From assembly GCA_024689165.1 (NCBI GenBank), contig JAILDS010000075.1, positions 1 through 10,967 on the forward strand: 10,967 nt of DNA. Reading direction: 5' to 3'. Below the pieces are notes generated by a model. It saw only the letters and a list, made by a program, of their open reading frames with translations, was not told the origin of the DNA and did no database searches. Both the position numbers and the translations under genes were made by a program. The first letter of the stretch is position 1; each line of letters begins with the position of its first letter. The DNA comes from Clostridia bacterium. GTDB taxonomy: Bacteria; Bacillota; Clostridia; Oscillospirales; Acutalibacteraceae. Shown piece by piece: positions 5,445 through 10,967 of this stretch.

Positions 5445-6732
5445 GCCCCAGAGCTATCCTCAGGACCGTTCTCGCGTCGTCCGCCGTGATGCTCTTGTCC
5501 CCGTCGCGGTCGGCGGCGGCGTTCTGCAGGGAATCCAGCTTTTCAAGCTTCAGAGCCCCTCTGAGCGCCGATCTCGCGTCGGCTGCGGTCGCCAGACCGT
5601 CCGAATCAAGGTCGCCGTTGACGACTATGGGATAGCTTACCGGGAGCGAGAACAGCGGGGAACGGTATTCTGCCGTGCAGCCCGTCGTTACCAGCGCGTT
5701 TTCATCGGTGAGTTTGTTCCCGTCCTGGTCGGTCACGACCGGCGGAGTCGCAGAACGGATATTGGCGGTAAAATTGAGCAGGTTCGTTCCGGGCGGGACG
5801 TTGTAAAGATAAGATGAGAATATCCCCCAGCTTATCTTGTAGTCGCCGAGCATCTGGCTGTACTGGTCGATGACTCTACCCGCGAGATCGGAGACGATGC
5901 TCACGTCGGGCAGCTCGACCGTCGGGAAGAGTGTGTCGACAATGTCCTGCTTTTCATAGCCGCTCAATCCCCTCTGCCTGACCAGTGTCGGGTAGTCCTT
6001 ATAGCAGACGTCCAGGTCGACGCGGCTGTTGAAGCCGGCGACGTAGCCCTTGTCGGAATACTGCCACATGGCGCACTCCGAGGACAGGTCCTCGTCCGGC
6101 AGGCGGGTCCTGTGCCACTCTGCCTGCCAGATCTCGTACCGCGCGGCGATCTCGTCCTTGAAGTACTTGGTCTTGTACCAGTCCTTAGACGAGTAGACCC
6201 CCGCGAGGTAGCCCGCGTTTTCGAGCGCAGAGCAGAACGCGAGGCACATATCCGTGCGCGTTCGGGTGGTAAGCGTCGTCTGGCGGTCCTCCTCCATGTC
6301 GTAATACACGGGGTATTCGAGCTTTCTGCCGCCCAGCCATGAGATCACGGCGGCCGCGTCGGACATCGCCCCGGCGACGGTGGTGGAATAGGTGTAGAAA
6401 TAGACGCCCACGTTCAGCCCGGCGTTTTTGGCGCCGACGTAGTTGCGCTCGAACTGCGCGTCCATCGTCGCCCCGCCGTTGACGGTGTAGCCGATGCGTA
6501 TGACGGCGAAGGTTATGTTCTGCGCCCTGACGGTCGCCCAGTTGACGTTCGCGCCCTGGGCGTAGGAAACGTCCACCCCGTAGGCGTAGACGAACGCGTC
6601 CGCGCGGGGAAAAGCGATCACGAGCGCCGGAAGAAGGACGGCTAAAGCCGTCAGCAGACACGCGCCCCGCCTGAGGACGCGGTGCGGCAGCGGCCCGGTT
6701 TTCGCTTCGCGGAACCCGGGGCCACGGTTCAT
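5437..6732 (-). CDS. Secreted GH25 lysozyme (muramidase) with C-terminal dockerin
   Basis: This 431-residue exported protein should cleave the MurNAc-GlcNAc bond of peptidoglycan. Residues 1-46 are a long signal region: a basic stretch with RR at 21-22, then a hydrophobic core 26-41. Residues about 50-248 are a GH25 catalytic barrel: GVDVSYAQG with D54, YYDMEED with the D145-x-E147 catalytic pair, MWQYS (222-226) and VDLDVCY (238-244). Residues 250-310 are unassigned. Residues 311-371 (VPPGTNLLNF, then VTDQDGNKLT and a TGC) resemble a small beta module often seen just before dockerins in Ruminococcus-like proteins. Residues 373-431 are a dockerin with loops starting D374 and D408; the second has K413 where Gly is usual. 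The ATG overlaps the serA stop as ATGA and has GAGG six bases upstream, so translation is coupled to serA. No other Met occurs before residue 90, which supports this start. Confidence 0.92.
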   Translation of the reverse strand: MNRGPGFREAKTGPLPHRVLRRGACLLTALAVLLPALVIAFPRADAFVYAYGVDVSYAQGANVNWATVRAQNITFAVIRIGYTVNGGATMDAQFERNYVGAKNAGLNVGVYFYTYSTTVAGAMSDAAAVISWLGGRKLEYPVYYDMEEDRQTTLTTRTRTDMCLAFCSALENAGYLAGVYSSKDWYKTKYFKDEIAARYEIWQAEWHRTRLPDEDLSSECAMWQYSDKGYVAGFNSRVDLDVCYKDYPTLVRQRGLSGYEKQDIVDTLFPTVELPDVSIVSDLAGRVIDQYSQMLGDYKISWGIFSSYLYNVPPGTNLLNFTANIRSATPPVVTDQDGNKLTDENALVTTGCTAEYRSPLFSLPVSYPIVVNGDLDSDGLATAADARSALRGALKLEKLDSLQNAAADRDGDKSITADDARTVLRIALGLD

Positions 6733-7856
6733 ATGAGCCTCGCTTTGACGACGCCCGGGAAGCCTTCGGCGGCTTCGAGCGCGCCTTCGGCGGTATCGAG
6801 CTCGAAGGCGGTGTAGAAGACCCCGCCGCGGGAGGCGGAAGCGGTCTTCACCGCGCCGAGCTTTTCGCCCAGAGCGGAAACGTCAGAGGTCGATATGGCC
6901 GTCAGCCGCCTGTTTTCGGGCCTGCCGAGCTCAAGCGCGGGCAGGTTGACGGAATTGACGACGGAGCCGTAAAGCAGGTAGCCGCTGATCTCCTCTGCCG
7001 CCATGACGGCGCAGTTCTCCTCGCTCTCGGGCGTGGACGCGCCCAGGTGCGGCAGGACGGTGATCCCGTCGACGCCGAGCATCTCCACAGCGGCGAAGTC
7101 GGTGACGTAGGCGGCGCACTTGCCGGTCTTCACGGCGCCGATGAGCGCGCCCGTATCGACGAGCCCGCCCCTTGCGAGGTTGACGATCCTGACGCCGTCC
7201 CTGCACTTCGCAAGGCTTTCGGCGCAGACCGTGTTTTTGGTGGAGTCGAGCAGCGGGCAGTGGAGCGTGATATAGTCGCTCGCGGCGAACAGCTCGTTTA
7301 TATCGTCGACGAGCTTCGCACCGGAGCACAATGCGGCCCTGTTCTTTTCGCTCAGGAACGGGTCGTAACCGACGATCTCCATTCCGAGACCGGCGGCGGC
7401 GTTGGCGACGAGCACTCCGATGGCGCCGAGACCGACGACGCCGAGGGTCTTGCCGGCGATCTCGGGCCCTGCGAACTGCGATTTGCCCTTTTCGACCGCC
7501 TTGGCGAAGTTATCGCCCTCGGAAGCGAGCGTCCGGCACCATCCGGCCCCCGCGACGATGCGGCGCGAGGCGAGCAGGAGGGCGCAGACCGCGAGCTCCT
7601 TGACGGCGTTGGCGTTCGCGCCGGGGGTGTTGAAAACGGCTATGCCCTTTGAGGTGCACTCCGGCACGGGGATGTTGTTCACCCCGGCGCCCGCCCTGCC
7701 TATGGCGAGGACGGAGGCGGGAAGCGCCGCTGCGTCGACCTGCGCGGAACGGACGAGCAGAGCGTCCGGCTCGGCGAACTCGCCGACCTCGAAGCCCTCC
7801 GGCAGAACGGCGAGCCCGGTCGCGGATATCTTGTTGAGAGTGTTTATCCTGTACAT
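6729..7856 (-). CDS. serA: D-3-phosphoglycerate dehydrogenase
   Basis: This 375-residue cytosolic enzyme oxidises 3-phosphoglycerate to 3-phosphohydroxypyruvate with NAD, the first step of phosphorylated serine synthesis. GRAGAGVNNIP and the NTPGANANAVKEL segment mark the substrate domain. The Rossmann motif GLGAIG has glycines at 142, 144 and 147, and GYDPF places D165 at the end of beta-2, which favours NAD over NADP. Catalytic residues are R229 (NLARGG), E258 and H270 (PHLGASTPESEEN). The last 60 residues are a short ACT-like domain ending GVVKARLI. It lacks the H-x-N motif used for serine feedback in E. coli SerA (here S-T-S). I prefer the ATG at 7856, two bases after the serC stop and eight after GAGG, giving MYRINTLNKIS. 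A GTG at 7862 overlaps the serC stop but would be only two bases from that site. It is coupled to serC upstream and the lysozyme downstream. Confidence 0.95.
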   Translation of the reverse strand: MYRINTLNKISATGLAVLPEGFEVGEFAEPDALLVRSAQVDAAALPASVLAIGRAGAGVNNIPVPECTSKGIAVFNTPGANANAVKELAVCALLLASRRIVAGAGWCRTLASEGDNFAKAVEKGKSQFAGPEIAGKTLGVVGLGAIGVLVANAAAGLGMEIVGYDPFLSEKNRAALCSGAKLVDDINELFAASDYITLHCPLLDSTKNTVCAESLAKCRDGVRIVNLARGGLVDTGALIGAVKTGKCAAYVTDFAAVEMLGVDGITVLPHLGASTPESEENCAVMAAEEISGYLLYGSVVNSVNLPALELGRPENRRLTAISTSDVSALGEKLGAVKTASASRGGVFYTAFELDTAEGALEAAEGFPGVVKARLI

Positions 7857-7858
7857 TG

Positions 7859-8938
7859 TCACTGCCTCTTCTCGAAGTCCTTCATGAACTCCACGAGCCC
7901 GGCGACGCCCTCATAGGGCATGGCGTTGTAGATCGACGCCCTCATGCCGCCGACGGTCCTGTGCCCCTTGAGGTTGACGAAACCGGCCGCAGTCGCCTCC
8001 GCGACGAACTTTTTGTCGAGCTCCGGGTCGCCGGTGACGAAGGGGATGTTCATCAGCGAGCGGTCCTCCTTGACGACCGTGCCGGAGAACATCTCCGACG
8101 AGTCGAGGTAATCGTAGAAAAGGTTCGCCTTCCTCAGGTTCATCTCATGGATGCCCTTCAGGCCGCCGTTGTCCCTGATCCACTCGAGCATGAGCTTGCA
8201 CATATAGATGTTCCAGCACGGGGGCGTGTTGTACATGCTGTCGTTGTCGAGGTTGGTCTTATAGCTGAGTATGACCGGGGTCAGCGGGTTTTCGGGGCCG
8301 ATGAAGTCCTCGCGGACGATGCAGACCGTGACGCCCGCCGGGGCGACGTTCTTCTGCGCGCCGCCGTAGACGAGGGCGAACTTCGTCACGTCGAGCTCCT
8401 CGGAAAGGAAGCAGGAGGAGATATCGGCTATCAGCGGCACTTTTCCCGTGTCGGGCAGGGTGTTGTAGTGCGTGCCGTAGATGGTGTTGTTCATGCAGAT
8501 GTAGGCGTAATCCGCGTCCGGGTCGAAGTCCTCGGGCTTCGTCTTCGGGATGTATGAAAACGTCTTGTCCGCGCTCGAGGCGACGGCTCTGGCGGCGCCG
8601 TACTTGCCGGCCTCCTGATAAGCCTTCTTCGCCCACTGGCCGGTGATGATGAAATCGGCCTTGTTGTTCTTCTGCATGAAGCACAGCGGGATGGCGGCGA
8701 ACTGCGCCGTCGCGCCGCCCTGGAAGAACAGCACCTTATAGTTCGACGGAAGCCCCATGACCTCCGCGAACAGGGCCTGCGTGGTATGCAGGATCTCCTC
8801 AAAAACGGCGGAGCGGTGGCTCATCTCCATCACGGACTGGCCGCTGCCGTTGTAGTCAAGTATCTCAGCCGCGGCTTTTTCAAGCACGGGCACGGGGAGC
8901 ATCGAGGGCCCCGCCGAAAAATTGAAAACTCTGGACAT
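7859..8938 (-). CDS. serC: Phosphoserine aminotransferase
   Basis: This 359-residue PLP enzyme converts 3-phosphohydroxypyruvate and glutamate to phosphoserine and 2-oxoglutarate. It is full length for the family. The N-terminus is the classic FNFSAGPSMLP, with HRS (41-43) and GGATAQF (74-80) in the phosphate/PLP region, W102, and the PLP-binding Lys196 in GGAQKNVAPAG. DNDSMYNTPP (231-240) and GHRTVGGMRASIYNAM (325-340) complete the conserved substrate-binding segments. The frame is open for another 124 codons upstream, but the family start and an AAGGAG site four bases before it fix the ATG at 8938. It is the first gene of a serC-serA-lysozyme transcript, with serA starting two bases after its stop. 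No serB is in view, so the phosphatase step must be encoded elsewhere. Confidence 0.97.
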   Translation of the reverse strand: MSRVFNFSAGPSMLPVPVLEKAAAEILDYNGSGQSVMEMSHRSAVFEEILHTTQALFAEVMGLPSNYKVLFFQGGATAQFAAIPLCFMQKNNKADFIITGQWAKKAYQEAGKYGAARAVASSADKTFSYIPKTKPEDFDPDADYAYICMNNTIYGTHYNTLPDTGKVPLIADISSCFLSEELDVTKFALVYGGAQKNVAPAGVTVCIVREDFIGPENPLTPVILSYKTNLDNDSMYNTPPCWNIYMCKLMLEWIRDNGGLKGIHEMNLRKANLFYDYLDSSEMFSGTVVKEDRSLMNIPFVTGDPELDKKFVAEATAAGFVNLKGHRTVGGMRASIYNAMPYEGVAGLVEFMKDFEKRQ

Positions 8939-8963
8939 CGCTCTCTCCTTTCGTATGCGGTTT

Positions 8964-8992
8964 AGTGTACCCCAAACCCCGGGGGTTGTCAA
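8964..8992 (-). promoter_or_regulatory. Promoter of the serC operon
   Basis: On the minus strand a perfect -35 TTGACA (8992-8987) and a -10 TACACT (8969-8964, four of six) are separated by the ideal 17 bases. Predicted transcription starts near 8957, giving a leader of only about 20 bases that contains the serC ribosome site. Confidence 0.8.
8973..8988. promoter_or_regulatory. Dyad in the serC promoter spacer, candidate operator
   Basis: CAAACCCC (8973-8980) and GGGGGTTG (8981-8988) form an inverted repeat of two abutting 8-base half-sites with one mismatch. It lies between the -10 and -35 and overlaps two bases of the -35, where a bound repressor would block RNA polymerase. No regulator is visible in the window. 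Confidence 0.45.
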
Positions 8993-9025
8993 GCAAACGT
9001 CACGGCTTTTTGTCGCCCTTTTTTT

Positions 9026-9038
9026 GGTGATTTTCACC
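9026..9038. promoter_or_regulatory. GGTGA/TCACC palindrome in the divergent control region
   Basis: GGTGA and TCACC pair around a TTT loop, with a run of seven T bases on the left flank. On the plus strand the T-run precedes the hairpin and on the minus strand it becomes an A-run, so it is not a terminator in either direction. It lies upstream of both promoters and might be a protein-binding site; this is speculative. Confidence 0.3.
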
Positions 9039-9063
9039 GCGTCGGGGACTTCATATTTTCCTC

Positions 9064-9093
9064 TTGTAAAACGGCCGCGTCCGGTGGTATAAT
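9064..9093 (+). promoter_or_regulatory. Promoter of the DUF1292-alkaline phosphatase operon
   Basis: TTGTAA (9064-9069, four of six) and a perfect TATAAT (9088-9093) are 18 bases apart. TGG just before the -10 fits an extended -10 (TGn). Transcription should start near 9100 and give a leader of about 70 bases. Confidence 0.75.
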
Positions 9094-9127
9094 CGCCCCG
9101 ACGAGCCGAGCCGCGTCCCCTGCCGTT

Positions 9128-9143
9128 CCGGTCGGGAGACCGG
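9128..9143 (+). other. Leader hairpin with GGGA tetraloop
   Basis: CCGGTC and GACCGG form a perfect 6-bp stem closed by GGGA, a GNRA-type tetraloop, in the untranslated leader. It ends 16 bases before the AGGAGG ribosome site (9160-9165). It may stabilise the message; I recognise no known riboswitch. Confidence 0.45.
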
Positions 9144-9170
9144 GCGCCGGCACAAAAACAGGAGGCAGAT

Positions 9171-9509
9171 ATGAAGGAAGACCTTGAGAACCTCAACAAC
9201 GACGAGCCCTTTGAGACCGACGACGCGCCGTTGTTCCCCGCCCCGGACGGGTCGGACGCCCTCGACTTTGACGACGACAGCCTGATAACCCTCGCCGACG
9301 AGGACGGCAACGAGCTGGATTTTCAGCTGCTCGACCTTTTCACAGACGGCGGAAAGGAGTATATCGCAATAATCAGCATCGAAAAGCCCGAGGAGGGGGT
9401 CCTCTTCCTCGAGGCGGACGGCGACGAGGATTATCTCGCCGTCGCCGACGAAAAAGAGATAGAACGGCTGTTCAAAATCTACGAACAAAGGAACAATTCA
9501 GGAGGCTGA
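9171..9509 (+). CDS. DUF1292 family protein (YrzB-like)
   Basis: This is a small, strongly acidic cytosolic protein of 112 residues, function unknown. Residues 1-36 are a disordered-looking acidic extension. Residues 37-106 follow the DUF1292 pattern: SLITLADEDGNELDFQLLDLF, GKEYIAIISI, then VLFLEADGDEDYLAVADEKEIERLFKIY (split here as beta-strands followed by a helix). The start has AGGAGG five bases upstream. In many Firmicutes DUF1292 genes sit near ruvX or alaS; here the gene leads an operon with an alkaline phosphatase. Its final codons (Ser-Gly-Gly) contain the AGGAGG of the next gene, and the gap to that gene is a single base, so the pair should be co-translated. Confidence 0.85.
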   Translation: MKEDLENLNNDEPFETDDAPLFPAPDGSDALDFDDDSLITLADEDGNELDFQLLDLFTDGGKEYIAIISIEKPEEGVLFLEADGDEDYLAVADEKEIERLFKIYEQRNNSGG

Positions 9510-9510
9510 C

Positions 9511-10677
9511 ATGAAAACAAGAAAGATCACATCGCTGTTCCTCGTCCTTCTGCTCGTCTTCTCCGCCGCCGCGCCCTTCGTTTACGCTGAGGACGCCGGC
9601 GCAGCGGAGTACAAAAACGTCATCATCATGATAGGCGACGGCATGGGCGAAAACCACCTCGAGCTCGCAAAAGAACAGGGCTACGAGCTGTTCATGGAGG
9701 ACGCCGCCGACGAGCGCGGCCAGTCCGAGACCCGCTCCTTCTCGCACAAGGTGACCGACAGCGCCGCCGGCGCGACCGCCCTTTCCTGCGGCGTGAGGAA
9801 CATCAACGGCCAGGTCTGCGTTTACGCCTTCGACCCGCTGGGCTTCCTCGTCCGCCCGAAGATCATCACCGAAGCCGCGATCGAGCACGGCATGAAGACC
9901 GGCGTCGTCACCAGCGACAAGACCACCGGCGCGACGCCCGCGGGCTTCTCCGTCCACGCGAAGTCGAGGGACGATTCCGAGCTCATCACGGAGCGCCAGC
10001 TCGCGTCCGACCTCGACCTCATCTGGGGCGCGGCGGTAGACTGCACGGATAAAGAGACCGTCGAGGCGAGCGGCTTCACCTATATCTCGACCAAATCGGA
10101 GATGGACGCGCTCGGGCCCGGCTCCAGGAGCTTCGGCCAGTTCAGCTCCGACACCTGGCGCACCGAGCTGCCCGAGGGCGACGAGTCCCCGCTGCTGGCG
10201 GAGATGACCGTCAAGGCGATAGAGCTGCTCGACGCGGGCGACGGGGGCTTCCTGCTCATGGTCGAGGGCGCGCATATAGACAAGAACTCCCACCGGACCG
10301 ACGGCGACGTTTACCACTGGGATGAAAAGGCCGCCGACACCGCCAACGCCGTCAAGGGCTTCGACGACGCGATAAAGGCCGCCGTCGGCTTCGCCCGCGA
10401 GGACGGCGAGACCCTCGTCGTCGTAACCGCCGACCACGAGACCGGCGACCTGTATGAGGAAGACGGCGTCTACACCTTCCACAGCGGCTCCCACACCGGC
10501 AAAAACGTGCCGCTGCTGGTCTACTGCTGCGACGACCTGATCCCGAACGGCGAGGCGGTGCCGAACAAGTCCGTCCCCGTACGTATCGCCGGAAAGCTCG
10601 GCTGGAGCAAGCTCGACTTCCCGCGCTCCGACGTCGGACTGGCCTTCCAGTGGCTCAAAAAGCTGTTCCGTTCATAA
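9511..10677 (+). CDS. Secreted alkaline phosphatase
   Basis: This 388-residue exported phosphomonoesterase belongs to the PhoA superfamily and should release phosphate from organic esters outside the membrane. Residues 1-26 are a signal peptide with a V-Y-A cleavage site. Motifs follow the E. coli enzyme in order: IGDGMG with metal ligand D43, TDSAAGATA with nucleophile S84, ATPAGF (141-146), R153 as likely phosphate-binding Arg, VEGAHIDKNSH with E252, D257 and H261, TADHE with D308 and H309, and HTGKNVP with H328. All residues for two zinc sites and the nucleophile are present. The position of E. coli D153 (His in Bacillus enzymes) is G140, so the third metal site probably differs. It is shorter than E. 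coli PhoA (about 450) and has no wall anchor at the C-terminus. AGGAGG at 9500-9505 lies five bases before the ATG. Confidence 0.94.
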   Translation: MKTRKITSLFLVLLLVFSAAAPFVYAEDAGAAEYKNVIIMIGDGMGENHLELAKEQGYELFMEDAADERGQSETRSFSHKVTDSAAGATALSCGVRNINGQVCVYAFDPLGFLVRPKIITEAAIEHGMKTGVVTSDKTTGATPAGFSVHAKSRDDSELITERQLASDLDLIWGAAVDCTDKETVEASGFTYISTKSEMDALGPGSRSFGQFSSDTWRTELPEGDESPLLAEMTVKAIELLDAGDGGFLLMVEGAHIDKNSHRTDGDVYHWDEKAADTANAVKGFDDAIKAAVGFAREDGETLVVVTADHETGDLYEEDGVYTFHSGSHTGKNVPLLVYCCDDLIPNGEAVPNKSVPVRIAGKLGWSKLDFPRSDVGLAFQWLKKLFRS

Positions 10678-10688
10678 ATAACAAAAAC

Positions 10689-10719
10689 GATTTCTCCGGG
10701 GCCCCGCCCCGGAGAAATC
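10689..10719 (+). terminator. Rho-independent-type terminator after alkaline phosphatase
   Basis: A perfect 14-bp stem (10689-10702 with 10706-10719), GC-rich in its upper half, closes a CCC loop eleven bases after the phosphatase stop. It is preceded by an A-rich tract and followed by ATTT, a short U-run. The stem is very stable, but the tail is weak. Confidence 0.75.
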
Positions 10720-10730
10720 ATTTCAGGCAA

Positions 10731-10816
10731 TAGGAAATAGGCAATAGGGAGTAGGCCCTGTACCCTATTCCCTATTGCCTACTGCCTAACCCCTACTGCC
10801 TATTCCCTACTCCCTA
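10731..10816. repeat. Inverted array of CCCTATTGCCTA-like units
   Basis: Left units read TAGGCAATAGG on the plus strand and right units read CCTATTGCCTA, the opposite orientation. Bases 10731-10755 pair with 10764-10788 at 23 of 25 positions (one a G-U pair) around an 8-base loop. A third copy of the right arm (10791-10816) gives an 11-base perfect alternative match, CCTACTCCCTA (10806-10816) to 10745-10755. It fills the gap between the terminator and the sialidase-like gene and abuts that gene's AGGAG (10816-10820). It is non-coding and of unknown origin, similar in style to the array at 3026-3076. Confidence 0.75.
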
Positions 10817-10826
10817 GGAGCTCATT

Positions 10827-10967
10827 ATGAAAATCGAGATCATTGAACAGGCAAGGACGATCATGTCCAACCCGTACGGCAGGCACGCGTATTTCGGCTG
10901 GCCGAGCATAGCCCGGCTCCGGGACGGCCGCCTCGCCGTCGCCGCTTCGGGCTTCCGCTGCGGCCAC
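10827..10967 (+). CDS. Sialidase/neuraminidase-like protein, N-terminal fragment
   Basis: The frame is open from an ATG at 10827 to the window edge, giving 47 residues. AGGAG lies six bases upstream. The segment HAYFGWPSIARLRDGRLAV followed by ASGFRCGH matches the first blade of six-bladed BNR/Asp-box sialidase-fold proteins, where the GWP...ARL.DG pattern and an early Arg are typical. There is no signal peptide, so a cytosolic enzyme or other sialidase-fold protein is likely. Catalytic Tyr, Glu and Asp residues would lie beyond the window. It is separated from the phosphatase by a terminator and the repeat array, so it should be a separate transcription unit, although I see no clear promoter in the repeat. 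Confidence 0.65.
   Translation, partial: MKIEIIEQARTIMSNPYGRHAYFGWPSIARLRDGRLAVAASGFRCGH

Noticed and set aside
5437..6732. A Tat signal on the lysozyme because of the RR at residues 21-22
   Set aside because: The residues after RR (G-A-C) do not fit the Tat consensus; a Sec signal with a long basic leader is simpler.
9026..9038. An intrinsic terminator in the divergent region
   Set aside because: The T-run lies before the hairpin on the plus strand and becomes an A-run on the minus strand, so neither direction has the required U-tail.
8939..9310. A 124-residue N-terminal extension of SerC
   Set aside because: It would cross the serC promoter and run antisense to the DUF1292 gene. The family start and AAGGAG site fix the start at 8938.
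9472..10494. A 340-codon open frame on the minus strand opposite the alkaline phosphatase
   Set aside because: The plus strand encodes a complete alkaline phosphatase with all catalytic motifs; the antisense frame is Gly/Val/Ala-rich with no recognisable domain.

Overview
The window looks like a chromosomal segment of a high-GC anaerobic Firmicute, probably an uncultured gut-type Clostridia (Oscillospiraceae/Ruminococcaceae or a relative). Indicators are type I dockerin modules, choline-binding-type cell-wall repeats, a DUF4358 lipoprotein, a DHHW-family protein, strong AGGAGG ribosome binding sites, and intergenic repeats resembling those of gut Clostridia. The lineage is inferred from family content, not from a search.

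Layout. Everything from 1 to 8938 is on the minus strand, read right to left: serC (8938-7859), serA (7856-6729), a secreted GH25 lysozyme with a C-terminal dockerin (6732-5437), a secreted SGNH/GDSL esterase-like protein with an N-terminal dockerin and about ten cell-wall-binding repeats (5369-3789), a DUF4358 lipoprotein (3740-3084), a 411-bp repeat-filled gap (2673-3083), an MBOAT O-acyltransferase (2672-1287), a DHHW protein (1283-183), and the first 55 codons of another gene (165-1). A divergent control region (8939-9170) has one convincing promoter in each direction. The plus strand carries a DUF1292 protein (9171-9509), a secreted alkaline phosphatase (9511-10677), a terminator (10689-10719), an inverted array of degenerate repeats (10731-10816) and the start of a sialidase-like gene (10827 to the edge).

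How the genes fit. serC and serA are steps two and one of phosphorylated serine synthesis. Their consensus promoter has a dyad lying between and into its core elements. The lysozyme is translationally coupled to serA by a 4-bp ATGA overlap, so a wall hydrolase appears to be co-expressed with serine synthesis. The lysozyme and the SGNH protein both carry dockerins with closely similar helix motifs, pointing to extracellular assembly or at least a shared calcium-binding module. MBOAT plus DHHW is a typical pair for O-acylating an extracellular polymer. With the SGNH esterase-like protein and the muramidase nearby, the region reads as a cell-envelope decoration and turnover locus. The link between the acylation pair and the hydrolases is inference: the repeat-filled gap separates them.

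No CRISPR, tRNA, rRNA, integrase or transposase gene was seen. Nothing here is clearly a wholly new system. The most unusual points are the serine/lysozyme coupling, the paired dockerin proteins, a serine dehydrogenase whose ACT domain lacks the usual effector motif, an alkaline phosphatase with Gly at a metal-site position, and the repeat elements.
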